A DNA stretch of 64,000 nt from Strigamia acuminata (GCA_949358305.1 OX442314.1:3413087-3477086), one strand, 5' to 3'. Positions 43,902 through 55,501 are shown, numbered from the stretch's first letter. Numbers and translations are program-made. The notes: generated by a model from the letters alone, not told the origin.

Positions 43902-44531
43902 GTATAGTGAGACAGAGTATAGTCGTGCATTATTATCTAGTTTCAATTCATTGTTTCTAGTTCATTATTAGTTCAGATTTCATTCCTCATCTCTCAATTT
44001 GCATTCAAAAAGAAAATTAACAATAAAATTAATTGGAGTGCTCAACTACATTGGTCAATCCTTGACCTTTTACTCAACGTATGATGCCCCCTGTGTCATT
44101 TCGTAAAACAAATCACTTATGTTAATTTTTAACCAAAACCAACAATGTCTGTCTTTTAAGACATCGCTCATTTCAATCAACTTTTATCAATGCGCAAGAC
44201 AGAACAGGATTTGCAATAGCATTTGCCTCATCGTCATCCACCAAGTCATTCTTCCAGTGTAGTCCTATACCTGGATTTCTTATGGGATAATAAAACTAGA
44301 TTTTATTAGTGCTTGGCTGTAAAACAAAGCAGAAACAAAGGATTGTTACAGGAAAACAATTTTTCTAAACAATCTATCACAAACTATTTTGAAATGTCAA
44401 CAACAGTTCTATTATTTCATTGCTCAACTCAATTAATTTGTATAGAACCAAGAGCAGGTGGTAGACTATTTGTAATCTATTTATGATATTAACGCACACA
44501 TTCATTGACAAATACAATGCGTATATACATA

Positions 44532-44539
44532 TATATAAA
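44532..44539 (+). promoter_or_regulatory. TATA box of secreted-protein gene 2
   Basis: TATATAAA 91 bases before the ATG, preceded by extra tatataca repeats not present in the other copies. Confidence 0.7.
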
Positions 44540-44622
44540 CACCACACAACACTAGACCAAACACCACAAATTTGCCAAGCTGCCACTACCGTTTCTTATT
44601 TATTGCTCATCACCATAGCAGA

Positions 44623-45477
44623 ATGTTCAACTTCAATTGCCATTTCATTCTCATCTTGACCGTTATTTATACAACCACTGCAACCGATGAGCAGGTAAGT
44701 TAATTTTACATAATTAAATTACTAATTTTTAAATTTATTTATTTATTTTCAAGACTTGTGATGCGACAGATAAGTCTGCGAAGGTGTTTTGCAAAGTTTT
44801 AGAAAAGGGATTCACTCAAGACGATGGCAAAGTATTCATTAAAAATTTCACAGCACAAATTTTCCAGTAGATTAAGTATAATTCTTTTTAAATTTTTATA
44901 CAGTTTAGCAAGCACGTCTGCAGCTGTGCACAAGCCATCATAAAATCGCAAGTAAATCCAAAAGTAAACAAAACTTATTCGTCTTTAACTAATTACGACT
45001 TCTGTTTTTCATATTTCAGCCTAAACTTTGCGATACGAAAAGTTATGATTTTTCACCAGCACCCAAGTGTGGAGAATTTTTCAAATCAGTATGTTAAGAG
45101 TTAAAACAACTTGAATGAAATTTTTACTATTTAAAAACAATTTTTCTGCATTTACCGTGTCTAGAAAGAGTTTAAAGAAGTGAGCAGCAAGAGGAGCTTG
45201 CTCATCGATTATCTTGTTGACGTTATGTTCAAAAAGAGCTATAAAGTTTGTACCGAAAGCGTGGACAAAGTGGCTGAACAAGCAGTTTCAATTTTTCAGC
45301 CTGGATTAGCTTCAGATACTCTAGGTAAATAAGAAATACTCGTATATCTATTCAAGTAATTTTTTTAATTTCATTTCAGGGTTCATGATTGCAAAGTCAT
45401 TTAAACCTAAAGCGGTAAAATTATTTCAGGAATGTTACGATCAAATGATAGAATTGGAATCCGAAGCTGAAGAATAG
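44623..45477 (+). CDS. Secreted cysteine-rich protein, array gene 2
   Basis: Exons 44623-44694, 44754-44831, 44904-44951, 45020-45088, 45165-45324 and 45380-45477 (TAG); 174 residues. The signal peptide is identical to gene 1. All eight mature cysteines are kept. The exon 3 motif is VCSC instead of VCGC, and exon 5 reads YKVCTES. Splice sites and phases match gene 1, so it looks functional. Unit 2 lacks the 1-kb insertion of unit 1 but carries the gypsy element downstream. Confidence 0.8.
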
Positions 45478-46088
45478 ATTTTGTTTGATTAAAATTCTTG
45501 GTATTTTGTGTGTGAAGTTGTGTGCAGAAAGAAAATCAAGAATAAATTGAATAGAAAAAGAATTTTTATTCGTCAAATAAATTTATATACTGTATATTTG
45601 TTGTCACCACTTAGAAATATTTATTATTTTTAATTACTCTGGTTTGCACACCCAAGCCAGCCTGCTGTGTCTTGGGGTTGAAAACTCCCCAGGCACACCT
45701 TACCCCATTTTGGCTGGGATGAGCTGCAAATTAACCGTTTTGGTGCAAAAATTCCTTTGTTGCATCAAAATGCACTCATTAGGCATATCTGCTGCGCACA
45801 TCCAAAGTGTGCTGGCCTCAAATTTTTATTTTTGGCACACTCTTGATTTCACCAATAAACATACAACACATCTTGTCATTGCTCTGCCAATTCCGCGAGT
45901 TGATACACGCACTTTGTGAATTATCCCGTAATCTCTGCTCGTGAGCAGAGTTCTTTCCCATCGGCACCGCCAAGGACCGCCGTAGTCGTGCATTATTATC
46001 TACTTTCAATTCATTGTTCCTAGTTCATTATTAGTTTAGATTTCATTTCTATTATTGTATTTATAAATGAATAAAAACAATTTATACT

Positions 46089-46310
46089 ATTTTGACTAAT
46101 TTAACTGTATCTTTATTATTCCTAGACATATTTATCTTTTTAATTTTAGAACTAAGACAGTTTTACTGCATCCGAACTGTTGGTTTTAACCCAGATCACA
46201 GCAAAGCCAAAGACGATTGCCTGCTTGCCTATAAAACGTCGCCAATTTCGAAGCTGGGTCTGCCTCAAATATGTGTCAATGTCAGCCTCTCACACTATAT
46301 TCTGGCTTGA
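46089..46310 (+). other. Conserved open segment of unknown nature (unit 2)
   Basis: An open stretch ending FNPDHSKAKDDCLLAYKTS...SLSHYILA is repeated almost unchanged at 53899-54114. Pyrimidine-rich cag/tag sites precede it. On the opposite strand a frame is open in the 54-kb copy (54210-53956) but has a stop in the 46-kb copy. It may be an unassigned exon or an old transposon piece. I cannot name it. Confidence 0.35.
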
Positions 46311-46774
46311 TGGCGTAATAAAGTAAAGTTTTTGATTTCCTCTGAGACATATCTTGACAGACGGTTTGGGTGTTTGCCAGATGTAGGCTTCGGTGATAGT
46401 CTTCAATGTGTAACTTGGCTTTAGTGCAAATATTTTTGCATAAATGGTATCTGGTCATTTTTATAAATACCAGTCTGCCACCATTCTCGTCATCACTTCC
46501 ATGAACCTATTCAGAGGTAGCCAGCAGATCCCTCAGGGTGTAATGAGACTTTATCACATTGTTAGTTAACTCTAGCCTATTGTTTGTGCATGGATGGCCA
46601 AGTCAATGCCCAACATACCACCCAACAAAACGATTTAAGAACTCAAAATAATCCAAAAAATCCAAAATGTTATTCTTAACTCTCTATTTCTTAGTGCATG
46701 TGATCCACAATGCTTTGCACTAGTATTAACCAATCAGGAGCCTTACACAATAAGAGTGTAAAAATGCCTTCATG

Positions 46775-46959
46775 TTAGTATATATCTTACTAATAACAAA
46801 TTATGTTGAGGATGGTTGAAATGAAAGGTCAGTCATATTAGGCTAAGAACTAACAAGTGCTTTATTCGGGGTCAAGCTACAAGGTGGCGCTGGGGGTACA
46901 GCGCCTGAGGCAAAGATAACGTCACTACACAAAACATGCAGTGAAGTCCGAACACAGCA
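46775..46959 (-). repeat. 3' LTR of the gypsy element (185 bp)
   Basis: On the minus strand it runs TGCTGTGTTC ... TATACTAA. Beside it at 46960-46970 is the purine tract (minus strand atggggaatga). Confidence 0.9.
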
Positions 46960-47059
46960 TCATTCCCCATTAATGGCACATTAATCAAATCACAAATACA
47001 ATAATAGAATTCATTCACGATAGACAATGTACCAATTCGATTAATAAAAACAAATACAC

Positions 47060-50000
47060 TTAATCACTGTTATTATATCCGTAAAATTGTGTCGGGTTGC
47101 GAATACGCTGGGGATGGCGGTACGGCACAACAGGAGTATTGACGGGAACAGGAGGAGGTGTAGGAGCTGGAGAAGCATCACGAACGTTTAGGAGGTTGGG
47201 TGAATTGGGAGGAGCAACTAGGACTTGCGGTTGTACAACTGGGGGTGTATTACCGAGGTTTGAGTCGTCACTTATCAAAGGAAAATGTCCGCGATTCCCT
47301 CCCCCCTCCGGAATTTGAGCGTGCGAAGTCTGGCGTTTTCGGAGCTGGTCCGCATGTCGGTTCCAAATTATGGCATTTCCGACGGCCACATCGTACGTGG
47401 TGGACGATGTCTTCTGCGATATTATCCCAGGAACCCATCTCGCGGCGTGCAAATAGTCGCGCGCGAACACCAATTCCCCAGGCTCGAAGGAACGGCGCGT
47501 TTCCACAGTTGTTGGCTCCGGCATTAAGCGGGGGTTCAACAAATGTAATCTAGTTCGAACAGTTCGTTGTAGAAATGCCTCGGACGGCGTAGTCCGTGTA
47601 GAAACGTGCGGCGTCGAGCGATAGGCAATTAAAAATTGGTCAACGGCTTCTGAAATGCTCAAATTCAAATTTAGAAATTTTCCGACTTGATTTTTAAAAG
47701 TCTTCACGAAGCCTTCCACTGCTCCGTTGGTAGCTGGGTGGAAAGGCGGTGAACGAGTTTGTCGGATGCCGTTCCGCGACAGGAAGTCAACAAATTCCGC
47801 TGAAGTGAATTGCGGCCCATTGTCGGAATGAACGTGGATCGGCAAGCCGTGACGTTTAAACCAACATTTTAAAACCGCAATTGTTGCTTTCGAGGTAGTA
47901 GCGGTCATCATACGAACTTCGCACCACTTGGTGCGCGCATCCACAGCCAACAGGAACATTTTGCCATGAAAGGGGCCGGCGAAATCGAGGTGGATTCGCC
48001 CCCAAATTTCGTCGGGAATGGGCCAACGCAAGTCGGACGTCTTAGGCGGATCCGGGAGTGCGCGCTGGCACACGTCGCACGAACGCACCATCGACTCAAT
48101 GTCACGGTCGATTGACGGCCACCAAACTGTTGAACGAGCGAGCGACTTGGTGCGCACGATTCCAAAATGTCCTGCGTGCAACTCCGCCAGGACCGCACGG
48201 CGAAGCTGTTCTGGCACGACTAAACGCTCCGACAAGAACAAGAATGGTCCATGTGTGGAAAAGGCGGACCTGTGCTTATAAAAATTTATTAAGTCAGGTG
48301 TCTTTGATTTCCATTCGTCTCGGATGCACTGCAGAACTGCCTGCAATTGGGCATCTATGTCGTATGCTGCACGCAAGGCTGCCTGCGATACTGGAAACTG
48401 CGAAAGAGAAACGGAAAATATTTCGTTAACGTGCATATCGAGGTCTTCTCGACCGTCGACTACGGGTTGAGGATTGCGAGACAATCCGTCTGCAATTTGG
48501 TTGTCGACAGCAGGCACATGCTCGATAGCATAATCGTAGGCACTCAGGAAAATTGCCCACCGGTGCAGGCGAGCGGCGACAATTTGATTGCATCCTTTCT
48601 TCTCTCCGAAAATGGCCACCAGCGGTTTGTGGTCAGTTCGTAAAATGAATTTTCTCCCAAACAGGTGGTGATGGAAGCGGCGAACGCCATAAACGATCGC
48701 AAGACCTTCACGGTCGATTTGCGCATAATTTTTCTGCGCGCTGGACAAGAGGGAACTAGCAAAGGCAATCGGACGATGGATTCCATTTTCTACGTGGGAA
48801 ATAAAGGCGCCCACACCGACCGGCGAGGCATCAACGGTCAGATAAAGTTGCTTCTTCGCGTCGTAGTGTGCCAGCGCTGAATCGACAGTTACTGCAGCCT
48901 TGACCTTCGTCCAGGCCTTGTGTTGTTCCGGTCCCCATGTCCACGGAGTATCGTCGCGCGTGAGGCGGTAAAGCGGCTCTAATAAAGTGGATAAATTATT
49001 AATAAATTTGCCATAATAGTTTATGAGCCCCAGGAACGATTTGAGCGATAAAACGTCGGTTGGCTGCATGGCGTTGCGTAGTGGAGCCAATTTTGAGTCC
49101 ACTGGCGTGATTCCTAGCTTGGAAATGTTCAGCCCCAAAAACTGCACACAAGCACGCAAAAACTTGCACTTTTTCCTATTTAATGTTAAATTGGCTTTGT
49201 TAAATGCACCCAATAATTGATCCAGGTTGCATAAGTGCGTCGCGTTTGTTGCACCGGTCACGGCCGAATCATCAATGAACGGCTGCGTACTCTCGACTTT
49301 GGCTGTTAATTTGTCCATCTCGCGTTGGAAGATTGCCGGCGCGCTGGATATCCCGTAAAAAAGTCTATTTACTGTGAAGAGACCCAAGTGGGTATTAATT
49401 GTGCACACCAATTTACTCTCTGCATCCAACTCCAGCTGGTTGTAGGCGTGATTCATATCAAGAGTAGAATACGTCTCACCGCCCGACAACTTCGCTGCAA
49501 CATCTTCAAACAGAGGTAAAGGGTAAGAGTTGGGGAGAACCGCCTTATTTATGGTTCTATTATAGCATCCCGCTATCTTTAACGTGCCATCTGATTTAAG
49601 GACATGCATAATAGGTGTCGCCCATTTAGAAGAAGCGACAGGAGTTATGATACCTAAATCCTGCAGTCTGCGCAGCTCTCCCTCCAGTCGTGGCTTCATC
49701 GCGAGTGGAACTGGGTAATTCTTCAAAAATATCGGTTGCACGGCCGGATCGATATCGATGTGGACCTTGTGCACGTTGTAGCATCCGATTTCATCGCGAA
49801 AAACGTTGGCATGACGTTCCAAAATCTCGTCCAATCTGTTGGACGACGGTGTATCGAGTTTCTCGGGCGTTGGCGTCGATGTGGACAACGAAAATACTTC
49901 TGCGCCCACCAGGTCGCCAGTTTTCGACAGCAAACCAAATGCTTCGAGCCAGTCGCGGCCAAGGAGTGGGATGGGGCCGTGAGTCGCCACGCACAACGGC

Positions 50001-51118
50001 AAACGAAAATCGCGATCACGATGACGAACCGGAACTTCGCAAACCCCTTCCATTCGGAGTGTTGTGCCGCCATACGTATTCATCTGGATCGGAAGGGGCT
50101 GCAATGGAAAATTTGAAAAATATTTAGTATAAGTTTCGAGATTTATAAATGTAGCGCCTGCTCCCGTGTCCATTTCCATTAGGAGATTGACATTAGCAAT
50201 TTTAATGGCCAAAATAATTGGTTGTGTGGCTTTAATGCCAATCGCGTTGACGGTCGTCGTCAAATCCGGCTCGACAGCGTAGTACGTGAGCTGTTGTGGC
50301 ATCTCGACTGCATGGACTGGAGCTGGTGACTTTAAGACCGACCGGCAAACTGGTTTGATGTGGCCAGTTTTTCCGCATCCGTGGCACGTGGCATCGCGAA
50401 AGCGGCACGCTTCACGCGTGTGCGACTTACTGCCGCAAGCAGAACACGCCGACACATTTCCTTTCGAGTTGGATGGTTGGCGGCCTGGTTGAAACGAGGT
50501 AGTGCCCCTCGAGGAGCGTTTTCTACCCCTTGACGCATCGTGACGTGGTTTGGAGTCGTGGTGGAGTTTGTGCACCGGCAGCGCCGATGCATTCTGCGTC
50601 GCGATCGTCGAAAATTCCTTTTGCGACACTTCAGCAGCGGCAGCGAACTCGACTGCGTCGTCGAACGTCAAATCTTTTTTTAACGTGAGCGCCTGTTGCA
50701 CTTGCTCATTCTGGAGGCCACAAAGAAAGCGATTTCTTAATTCGTTAGTTTTGTCGGCGAACTCACAGCTTTGGGCCAGGTCCTGAAGAGCGAGAGAATA
50801 CTCCAGCACGGTTTCATTCGGCAGTCGATCACGGCGGTGAAAACGGCGAATTTCTCCCAGCACGAGCGGCTTCGCGCGTGCATTTTTCTGCATCAAGGCC
50901 ACAAGGTCCGCGTACTTCAATTCAGCAGCTTCCTTCGGCGCCGCGAGCGTGTCCAGCTGCTTGAAGGTCGGCATGCCGACGTACGACAAGAGCGTATGGA
51001 CCTTCTCCTGGTCATCGACGATTTTGTTACAAGCGAAAATGCTCGTCATTCGCTTGCAATACAGGCCCCAATCCTCTGTTGGATCGTATTCCCGCGGTGT
51101 CCCTTTTAGAGCTGACAT
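47060..51118 (-). CDS. Gypsy Gag-Pol polyprotein, 1352 residues
   Basis: One frame starting MSALKGTPRE. Gag is followed by two zinc knuckles (CSACGSKSHTREAC and CHGCGKTGHIKPVC, about residues 225-258), an aspartic protease (MDTGAGATF, about 316), reverse transcriptase (STLDMNHAYNQ; catalytic FIDD), RNase H (LYLTVDASPVGVGAF), and integrase with an HHCC finger (CDVCQRALPD) and D,D-35-E core (DFAGPF, HSDNGPQF, NGAVEGF). The C-terminus is proline-rich. It carries out reverse transcription and integration of the element. The catalytic box FIDD is slightly different from the usual YxDD but keeps both aspartates. Confidence 0.96.
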   Translation of the reverse strand: MSALKGTPREYDPTEDWGLYCKRMTSIFACNKIVDDQEKVHTLLSYVGMPTFKQLDTLAAPKEAAELKYADLVALMQKNARAKPLVLGEIRRFHRRDRLPNETVLEYSLALQDLAQSCEFADKTNELRNRFLCGLQNEQVQQALTLKKDLTFDDAVEFAAAAEVSQKEFSTIATQNASALPVHKLHHDSKPRHDASRGRKRSSRGTTSFQPGRQPSNSKGNVSACSACGSKSHTREACRFRDATCHGCGKTGHIKPVCRSVLKSPAPVHAVEMPQQLTYYAVEPDLTTTVNAIGIKATQPIILAIKIANVNLLMEMDTGAGATFINLETYTKYFSNFPLQPLPIQMNTYGGTTLRMEGVCEVPVRHRDRDFRLPLCVATHGPIPLLGRDWLEAFGLLSKTGDLVGAEVFSLSTSTPTPEKLDTPSSNRLDEILERHANVFRDEIGCYNVHKVHIDIDPAVQPIFLKNYPVPLAMKPRLEGELRRLQDLGIITPVASSKWATPIMHVLKSDGTLKIAGCYNRTINKAVLPNSYPLPLFEDVAAKLSGGETYSTLDMNHAYNQLELDAESKLVCTINTHLGLFTVNRLFYGISSAPAIFQREMDKLTAKVESTQPFIDDSAVTGATNATHLCNLDQLLGAFNKANLTLNRKKCKFLRACVQFLGLNISKLGITPVDSKLAPLRNAMQPTDVLSLKSFLGLINYYGKFINNLSTLLEPLYRLTRDDTPWTWGPEQHKAWTKVKAAVTVDSALAHYDAKKQLYLTVDASPVGVGAFISHVENGIHRPIAFASSLLSSAQKNYAQIDREGLAIVYGVRRFHHHLFGRKFILRTDHKPLVAIFGEKKGCNQIVAARLHRWAIFLSAYDYAIEHVPAVDNQIADGLSRNPQPVVDGREDLDMHVNEIFSVSLSQFPVSQAALRAAYDIDAQLQAVLQCIRDEWKSKTPDLINFYKHRSAFSTHGPFLFLSERLVVPEQLRRAVLAELHAGHFGIVRTKSLARSTVWWPSIDRDIESMVRSCDVCQRALPDPPKTSDLRWPIPDEIWGRIHLDFAGPFHGKMFLLAVDARTKWCEVRMMTATTSKATIAVLKCWFKRHGLPIHVHSDNGPQFTSAEFVDFLSRNGIRQTRSPPFHPATNGAVEGFVKTFKNQVGKFLNLNLSISEAVDQFLIAYRSTPHVSTRTTPSEAFLQRTVRTRLHLLNPRLMPEPTTVETRRSFEPGELVFARDYLHAARWVPGIISQKTSSTTYDVAVGNAIIWNRHADQLRKRQTSHAQIPEGGGNRGHFPLISDDSNLGNTPPVVQPQVLVAPPNSPNLLNVRDASPAPTPPPVPVNTPVVPYRHPQRIRNPTQFYGYNNSD

Positions 51119-51292
51119 TTTGATGGCAAAAGTCGGCGTTGAGTACGAAAACGCGAGGAAAACGTGACAATGGAACGTAGGCCTAACGTCGGGACGGCGT
51201 GGTCAGCAACGGGCCGAAAAAGTGGTCAAAAAGTTCGAAAAACACGAAAAAACTTGCGTCGCTACTGGATTCATTAGTTGCACGTGGATTTC

Positions 51293-51312
51293 GGATCCTT
51301 ATCTCGTCGCCA
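51293..51312 (-). other. Primer-binding site of the gypsy element, tRNA-Ser-like
   Basis: The minus strand reads TGGCGACGAGATAAGGATCC. The first ten bases match the 3' end of animal tRNA-Ser(GCU). One base separates it from the LTR. Confidence 0.6.
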
Positions 51313-51313
51313 T

Positions 51314-51498
51314 TTAGTATATATCTTACTAATAACAAATTATGTTGAGGATGGTTGAAATGAAAGGTCAGTCATATTAGGCTAAGAACTAACAAGTGCT
51401 TTATTCGGGGTCAAGCTACAAGGTGGCGCTGGGGGTACAGCGCCTGAGGCAAAGATAACGTCACTACACAAAACATGCAGTGAAGTCCGAACACAGCA
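51314..51498 (-). repeat. 5' LTR of the gypsy element (185 bp)
   Basis: Identical by eye to 46775-46959. Confidence 0.92.
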
Positions 51499-51825
51499 CA
51501 TGTCCTGGTAGGTTTATTGTGTTCGTGCTAGAACATTCACTTACCAGGCAACTACAAGTAGAAAAGGCCTGTCTACAAGAAAACAATGTCATTCATTTTT
51601 GGTTCCCCCCTCATTATATTACAGCACCCTTCCACACAGTAGCCATTTTGATGCAGTAATTTTGAAGGAGTTTTGATGAGTTTTGTTAAATTTCAAGCTT
51701 CATACAAATTGATTGTAATAGTTAAATTCACACCAAAAATGATTTTAAAATATCTTTTAATTTTTGTTCTAATTGTTTAAAACTACCTTTTGATCTTTAA
51801 GTGAGTCATTCATCCTATTAAAGAC

Positions 51826-52138
51826 TATGCAGGCAATGCCAGAAGTACCTGGTGACAGGGGGCTCCGGACCAATGAAATTACAGACACAAACCAGGAATG
51901 ACTATTGCGTGTCAACTATACCGCCACTAAATAAGTGCCCAATTCCTCATCACATTAAAAAAAACAGTTAAGGTGAGGTTTACAAGGGGAGGGATGGGTC
52001 TAGGGGAGCCAGCGCCCCCTGGACCCATCTTTTGTTAAGAATAAACCCAAGAACACACGAAAAATCAAGAAACAGCATTAGTCACTCCTGGCTGAAGAGC
52101 CCCCTGTCGCCAGGCGTTACTGGCAATGCCTACTATAA
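51826..52138. repeat. Foldback element in array unit 3
   Basis: The left end ctatgcaggcaatgccagaa and cctggtgacagggggctc pair with the right end gagccccctgtcgccaggcg and actggcaatgcctacta. A second copy at about 54886-55188 lies at the same place in the next unit, so it was there before that duplication. Confidence 0.65.
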
Positions 52139-52607
52139 GGGGAACCAGTAGTATATATCGCATAAATATGTATGTTAAATAAGTATGTTAAAATACCAGT
52201 TTCAACGGCTACAGGTATTAGCCCTTGTTTGACGAAATATTTGAAATTTAATGTGACAATTTACATTCAAAAAGAAAATTAAGAATAAAAGCATATGCAA
52301 TAGCATTTTTATCTCGTCTTCATACACAAAGTCATTTTTCCAGTGTAGTGCTACCTGGATCGCTTTTACTATAATGAAACTAAATGTTTTAGCAGTGTTT
52401 AGCTGTAAAACAAAGAAGAAGAAAAGGATTGCTACAGGAAAACAATTTTTCTAAAATATCCATCACAAACTATTTTTAAATGTCAACAACAGCTCTATTG
52501 TTACATTGCTCAACTCAATTAATTTGTATAGAACCAAGAGCAGGTGCTAGACTATTTGTAATCTATTTATGAAATTGACGCACAAATTCATTGGCAAATG
52601 CAACGCG

Positions 52608-52615
52608 TATATAAA
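52608..52615 (+). promoter_or_regulatory. TATA box of secreted-protein gene 3
   Basis: TATATAAA 94 bases before the ATG. Confidence 0.7.
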
Positions 52616-52701
52616 CACCACTCAACACTAGACAAAGCATCACAAATTTGCCAAGCTGCCACTACTGTTTCTCTGTATTCATTGCTCGTCACCATAGCAG
52701 A

Positions 52702-53555
52702 ATGTTCAACTTCCATTGTCATTTCATTCTCATCTTGACTGTTCTTTATACAACCACTGCAACTGATGAGCAGGTAAGTTAATTTTACACAATTAAATTA
52801 CTAATTTATACATTTATTTATTTATTTTTAAGACTTGTGATGCGACAGAAAAGACTGCAGAGGTGTTTTGCAAAATTTTGGAAAAGAGATTCACTCAAGA
52901 CAATGGCAAAGTATTCATTAAAAATTTCAAAACACAAATATTCCAGTAAATTAAGTATAATTATTTTTAAATTTTTATACAGTTCAGCAGGTATGCCTGT
53001 GGCTGTGGACAAGCCGTTTTAAAATCGCAAGTAAATCCCTAAGTCATAAAAACGAAATTTATTCGTAATTACCGACTTTTGTTTTTCATATTTCAGCCCG
53101 ACCTTTGCGATACGAAAAGTTACGATTTTTCTGCAGCACCCAAGTGTGGAAAATTTTTTAAATCAGTATGTTAAGAGTTAAAACAACTTTAATGAAATTT
53201 TTACTATTTAAAAACGATTCTTCTGCATTTACCGTGTCTAGAAAGAGTTTAAAGAAGTGAGCAGCAAGAGGAGCTTGCTCGTCGATTATATTATTGACGT
53301 TATGTTCAAAAAAAGCTTTAAAGTTTGTACCGAAAGCGAGGACAAAGTGGTCGAACAAGCAGTTTCAGTTTTTCAGCCTGGATTAGCTTCAGATACTCTA
53401 GGTAAATGAGAAATATATCTATTTGTCATTGTTAAGTCATTTTCTATTTCATTTCAGATTTCTTGATTGGAAAGTCATTTAAACCTAAAACGGTAGAATT
53501 ATATCTGGAATGTTATCATCAAATAATAGAATTGGGATCCGAAGCTGAGGAGTAG
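52702..53555 (+). CDS. Secreted cysteine-rich protein, array gene 3
   Basis: Exons 52702-52773, 52833-52910, 52983-53030, 53097-53165, 53242-53401 and 53458-53555 (TAG); 174 residues. The signal peptide has one H for N and one L for I change. Eight mature cysteines are present (TCDAT, VFCK, ACGC, LCDT, PKCG, VCTE, ECYH). It is the most divergent copy in exons 2-3 (EKTAEVFCKILEKRF; FSRYACGCGQAVLKSQ). All splice sites are intact. Confidence 0.8.
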
Positions 53556-53898
53556 ATTTTGTTTGCTTAAAATTCTCGGTATTTCGTGTGTGAATTTGTG
53601 TGCTGAAAGAGAATCAAGAATAAATTGAATACAAAAAGAATTTTTATTCGTCAAATAAATTTATATATATATTTGTTGTCACCACTTAGAAATATTTATT
53701 ATTTTTAATTACTCTGGTTTGCACACCCAAACCAGCCTGCTGTGTATTGCGGGTGAAAACTTTCCAGGCACACCTTACCCCATTTTGGCTGGGATGAGCT
53801 GCAAATTAACCGTTTTGGTGCAAAAATTCCTTTGTCGCACCAAAATGCACTCATTTCGCATATATGCTGCGCACATCCAAACATTATATACTATTTTG

Positions 53899-54114
53899 AC
53901 TAATTTAACTGTATCTTTATTATTCCTAGACATATTTATCCTTTTAATTTTAGAACTAAGACAGTTTTACTGCATCCGAACTGTGAGTTTTAACCCAGAT
54001 CACAGCAAAGCCAAAGACGATTGCCTGCTTGCCTATAAAACGTCGCCAATTTCGAAGCTGGGTCTGCCTCAAATATGTGTCAATGTCAGCCTCTCTCACT
54101 ATGTTCTGGCTTGA
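53899..54114 (+). other. Conserved open segment of unknown nature (unit 3)
   Basis: Near-identical to 46089-46310, ending FNPDHSKAKDDCLLAYKTS...SLSHYVLA. In this unit it follows directly on a shortened downstream block (joined at about 53880), so unit 3 has lost about 200 bases there relative to unit 2. Confidence 0.35.
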
Positions 54115-54885
54115 TGGCGTAATAAAGTAAAGTTTTTGATTTCCCCTGAGTCGAATCTTGACAGACGGTTTGGGTGTTTGCCAAATGTAGGCTTCGGTGA
54201 TAGCCTTCAATGTGTAACTTGGCTTTAGGGCAAATATTTTGGCATAAATGGTATCTGTTCATTTTTATAAATATCAGTCTTCCACCATTCTCGTCATCAC
54301 TTCTATGAACGTATTCAGAGGTAGTCAGCTGATTCCTCAGGGTGTAATGAGACTTTATCACATTGTTAGTTAACTCTAGCCCATTGTTTGTGCATGGAGA
54401 GCCAAGTCAATGCCCAACATGCCACCCAACAAAACGATTTAAAAACTCCCCTTCAAAATAATGCCAAAAATCCAAAATGTTATTCTTAACTCTTTATTTC
54501 TTAGTGCATACATGTGACCCACAATGCTTTGCACTAGTATTAACCAATCAGGAGCCTTACACAATAAGAGTGTTAAATTGCCTTCATGTGCCGTGTCCTG
54601 GTAGGTTTATTGTGTTCGTGCTAGAACATTTACTTACCAGGGAACAAGAATAGGCCTGTTTATACGAAAACAATGTCATTTATTTTTGCTTCCCCCCTCA
54701 TTGTATTTCAGCACCCTTCCACACAGTAGCCATTTTGATGCAGTCACTTTGGGAGTTTTGATGAGTTTTGTTGAATTTCAAGCTTCATGCAAATTGATCG
54801 TAATAGTTAAAATATCTTTTAATTTTTTATTCCAATTTTTTAAAACTACCTTTTGATCTTTGAGTGAGTCATTCATCCTATTAAA

Positions 54886-55188
54886 GACTATGCAGGCAAT
54901 GCCAGAAGTACCTGGTGACAGGGGGCTCCGGACCAATGAAATTACAGACACAAACCAGGAATGACTAATGCATGTCCACTATACCGCGACTAAATAAGTG
55001 CCCAATTCCCCATCACATTAAAAAAACAGTTAAGGTGACGTTTGCATGGGGAGGGATGGGTCTAGTGAAGCCAGCGCCTTCCTTGTTAAGAATAAACACA
55101 AGAACACACAAAAAATTAAGAAACAGCATTAGTCACTCCTGGCTGAAGAGCTTCCTGTCGCCAGGCGTTACTGGTAATGTCTACTACA
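54886..55188. repeat. Foldback element in array unit 4
   Basis: Copy of 51826-52138, with the same inverted ends (ctatgcaggcaatgccagaa ... cgccaggcgttactgg). Confidence 0.6.
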
Positions 55189-55413
55189 ATAATGTTTTAG
55201 CAATACTTAGCTGTGAAACAAAGAAAAAGAAAAGGATTACTACAGGAAAACTATTTTTCTAAAATATCCATCACAAACTATTTTTAATTTTTTGTAAACA
55301 ACTGCTCTATTGTTTCATTGCTCAACTCAATAAGTTGCACAAAGAGCAGGTGCTTGGCTATTTATAATTCATTTACAAAATAAAGCCACACAATCATTGG
55401 CAAATACAATGTG

Positions 55414-55421
55414 TATATAAA
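55414..55421 (+). promoter_or_regulatory. TATA box of secreted-protein gene 4
   Basis: TATATAAA 88 bases before the ATG. Confidence 0.7.
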
Positions 55422-55501
55422 CACCACAAAACACTAAACAAAACACCATTAATTTGCCACAACCGCTTCTCTGTATTTATTGCTCGCACAAACATAGCAG
55501 A

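Larger units (their letters stand above)
46771..51502 (-). mobile_element. Ty3/gypsy retrotransposon, complete and young
   Basis: The element is 46775-51498, flanked by the 4-bp duplication catg (46771-46774, 51499-51502). The uninterrupted site is seen in the next array unit (cttcatgtgccgtgtcctgg near 54582). Both 185-bp LTRs appear identical and the polyprotein is intact, so insertion is recent. The organisation (single Gag-Pol frame, two CCHC knuckles, TGGCGACGAG primer site) fits the Mag-like lineages of gypsy elements. Confidence 0.96.

Noticed and set aside
47097-51167. Many plus-strand frames of 60-145 codons
   Set aside because: Antisense shadows of the gypsy Gag-Pol frame; the real frame has all expected catalytic motifs.
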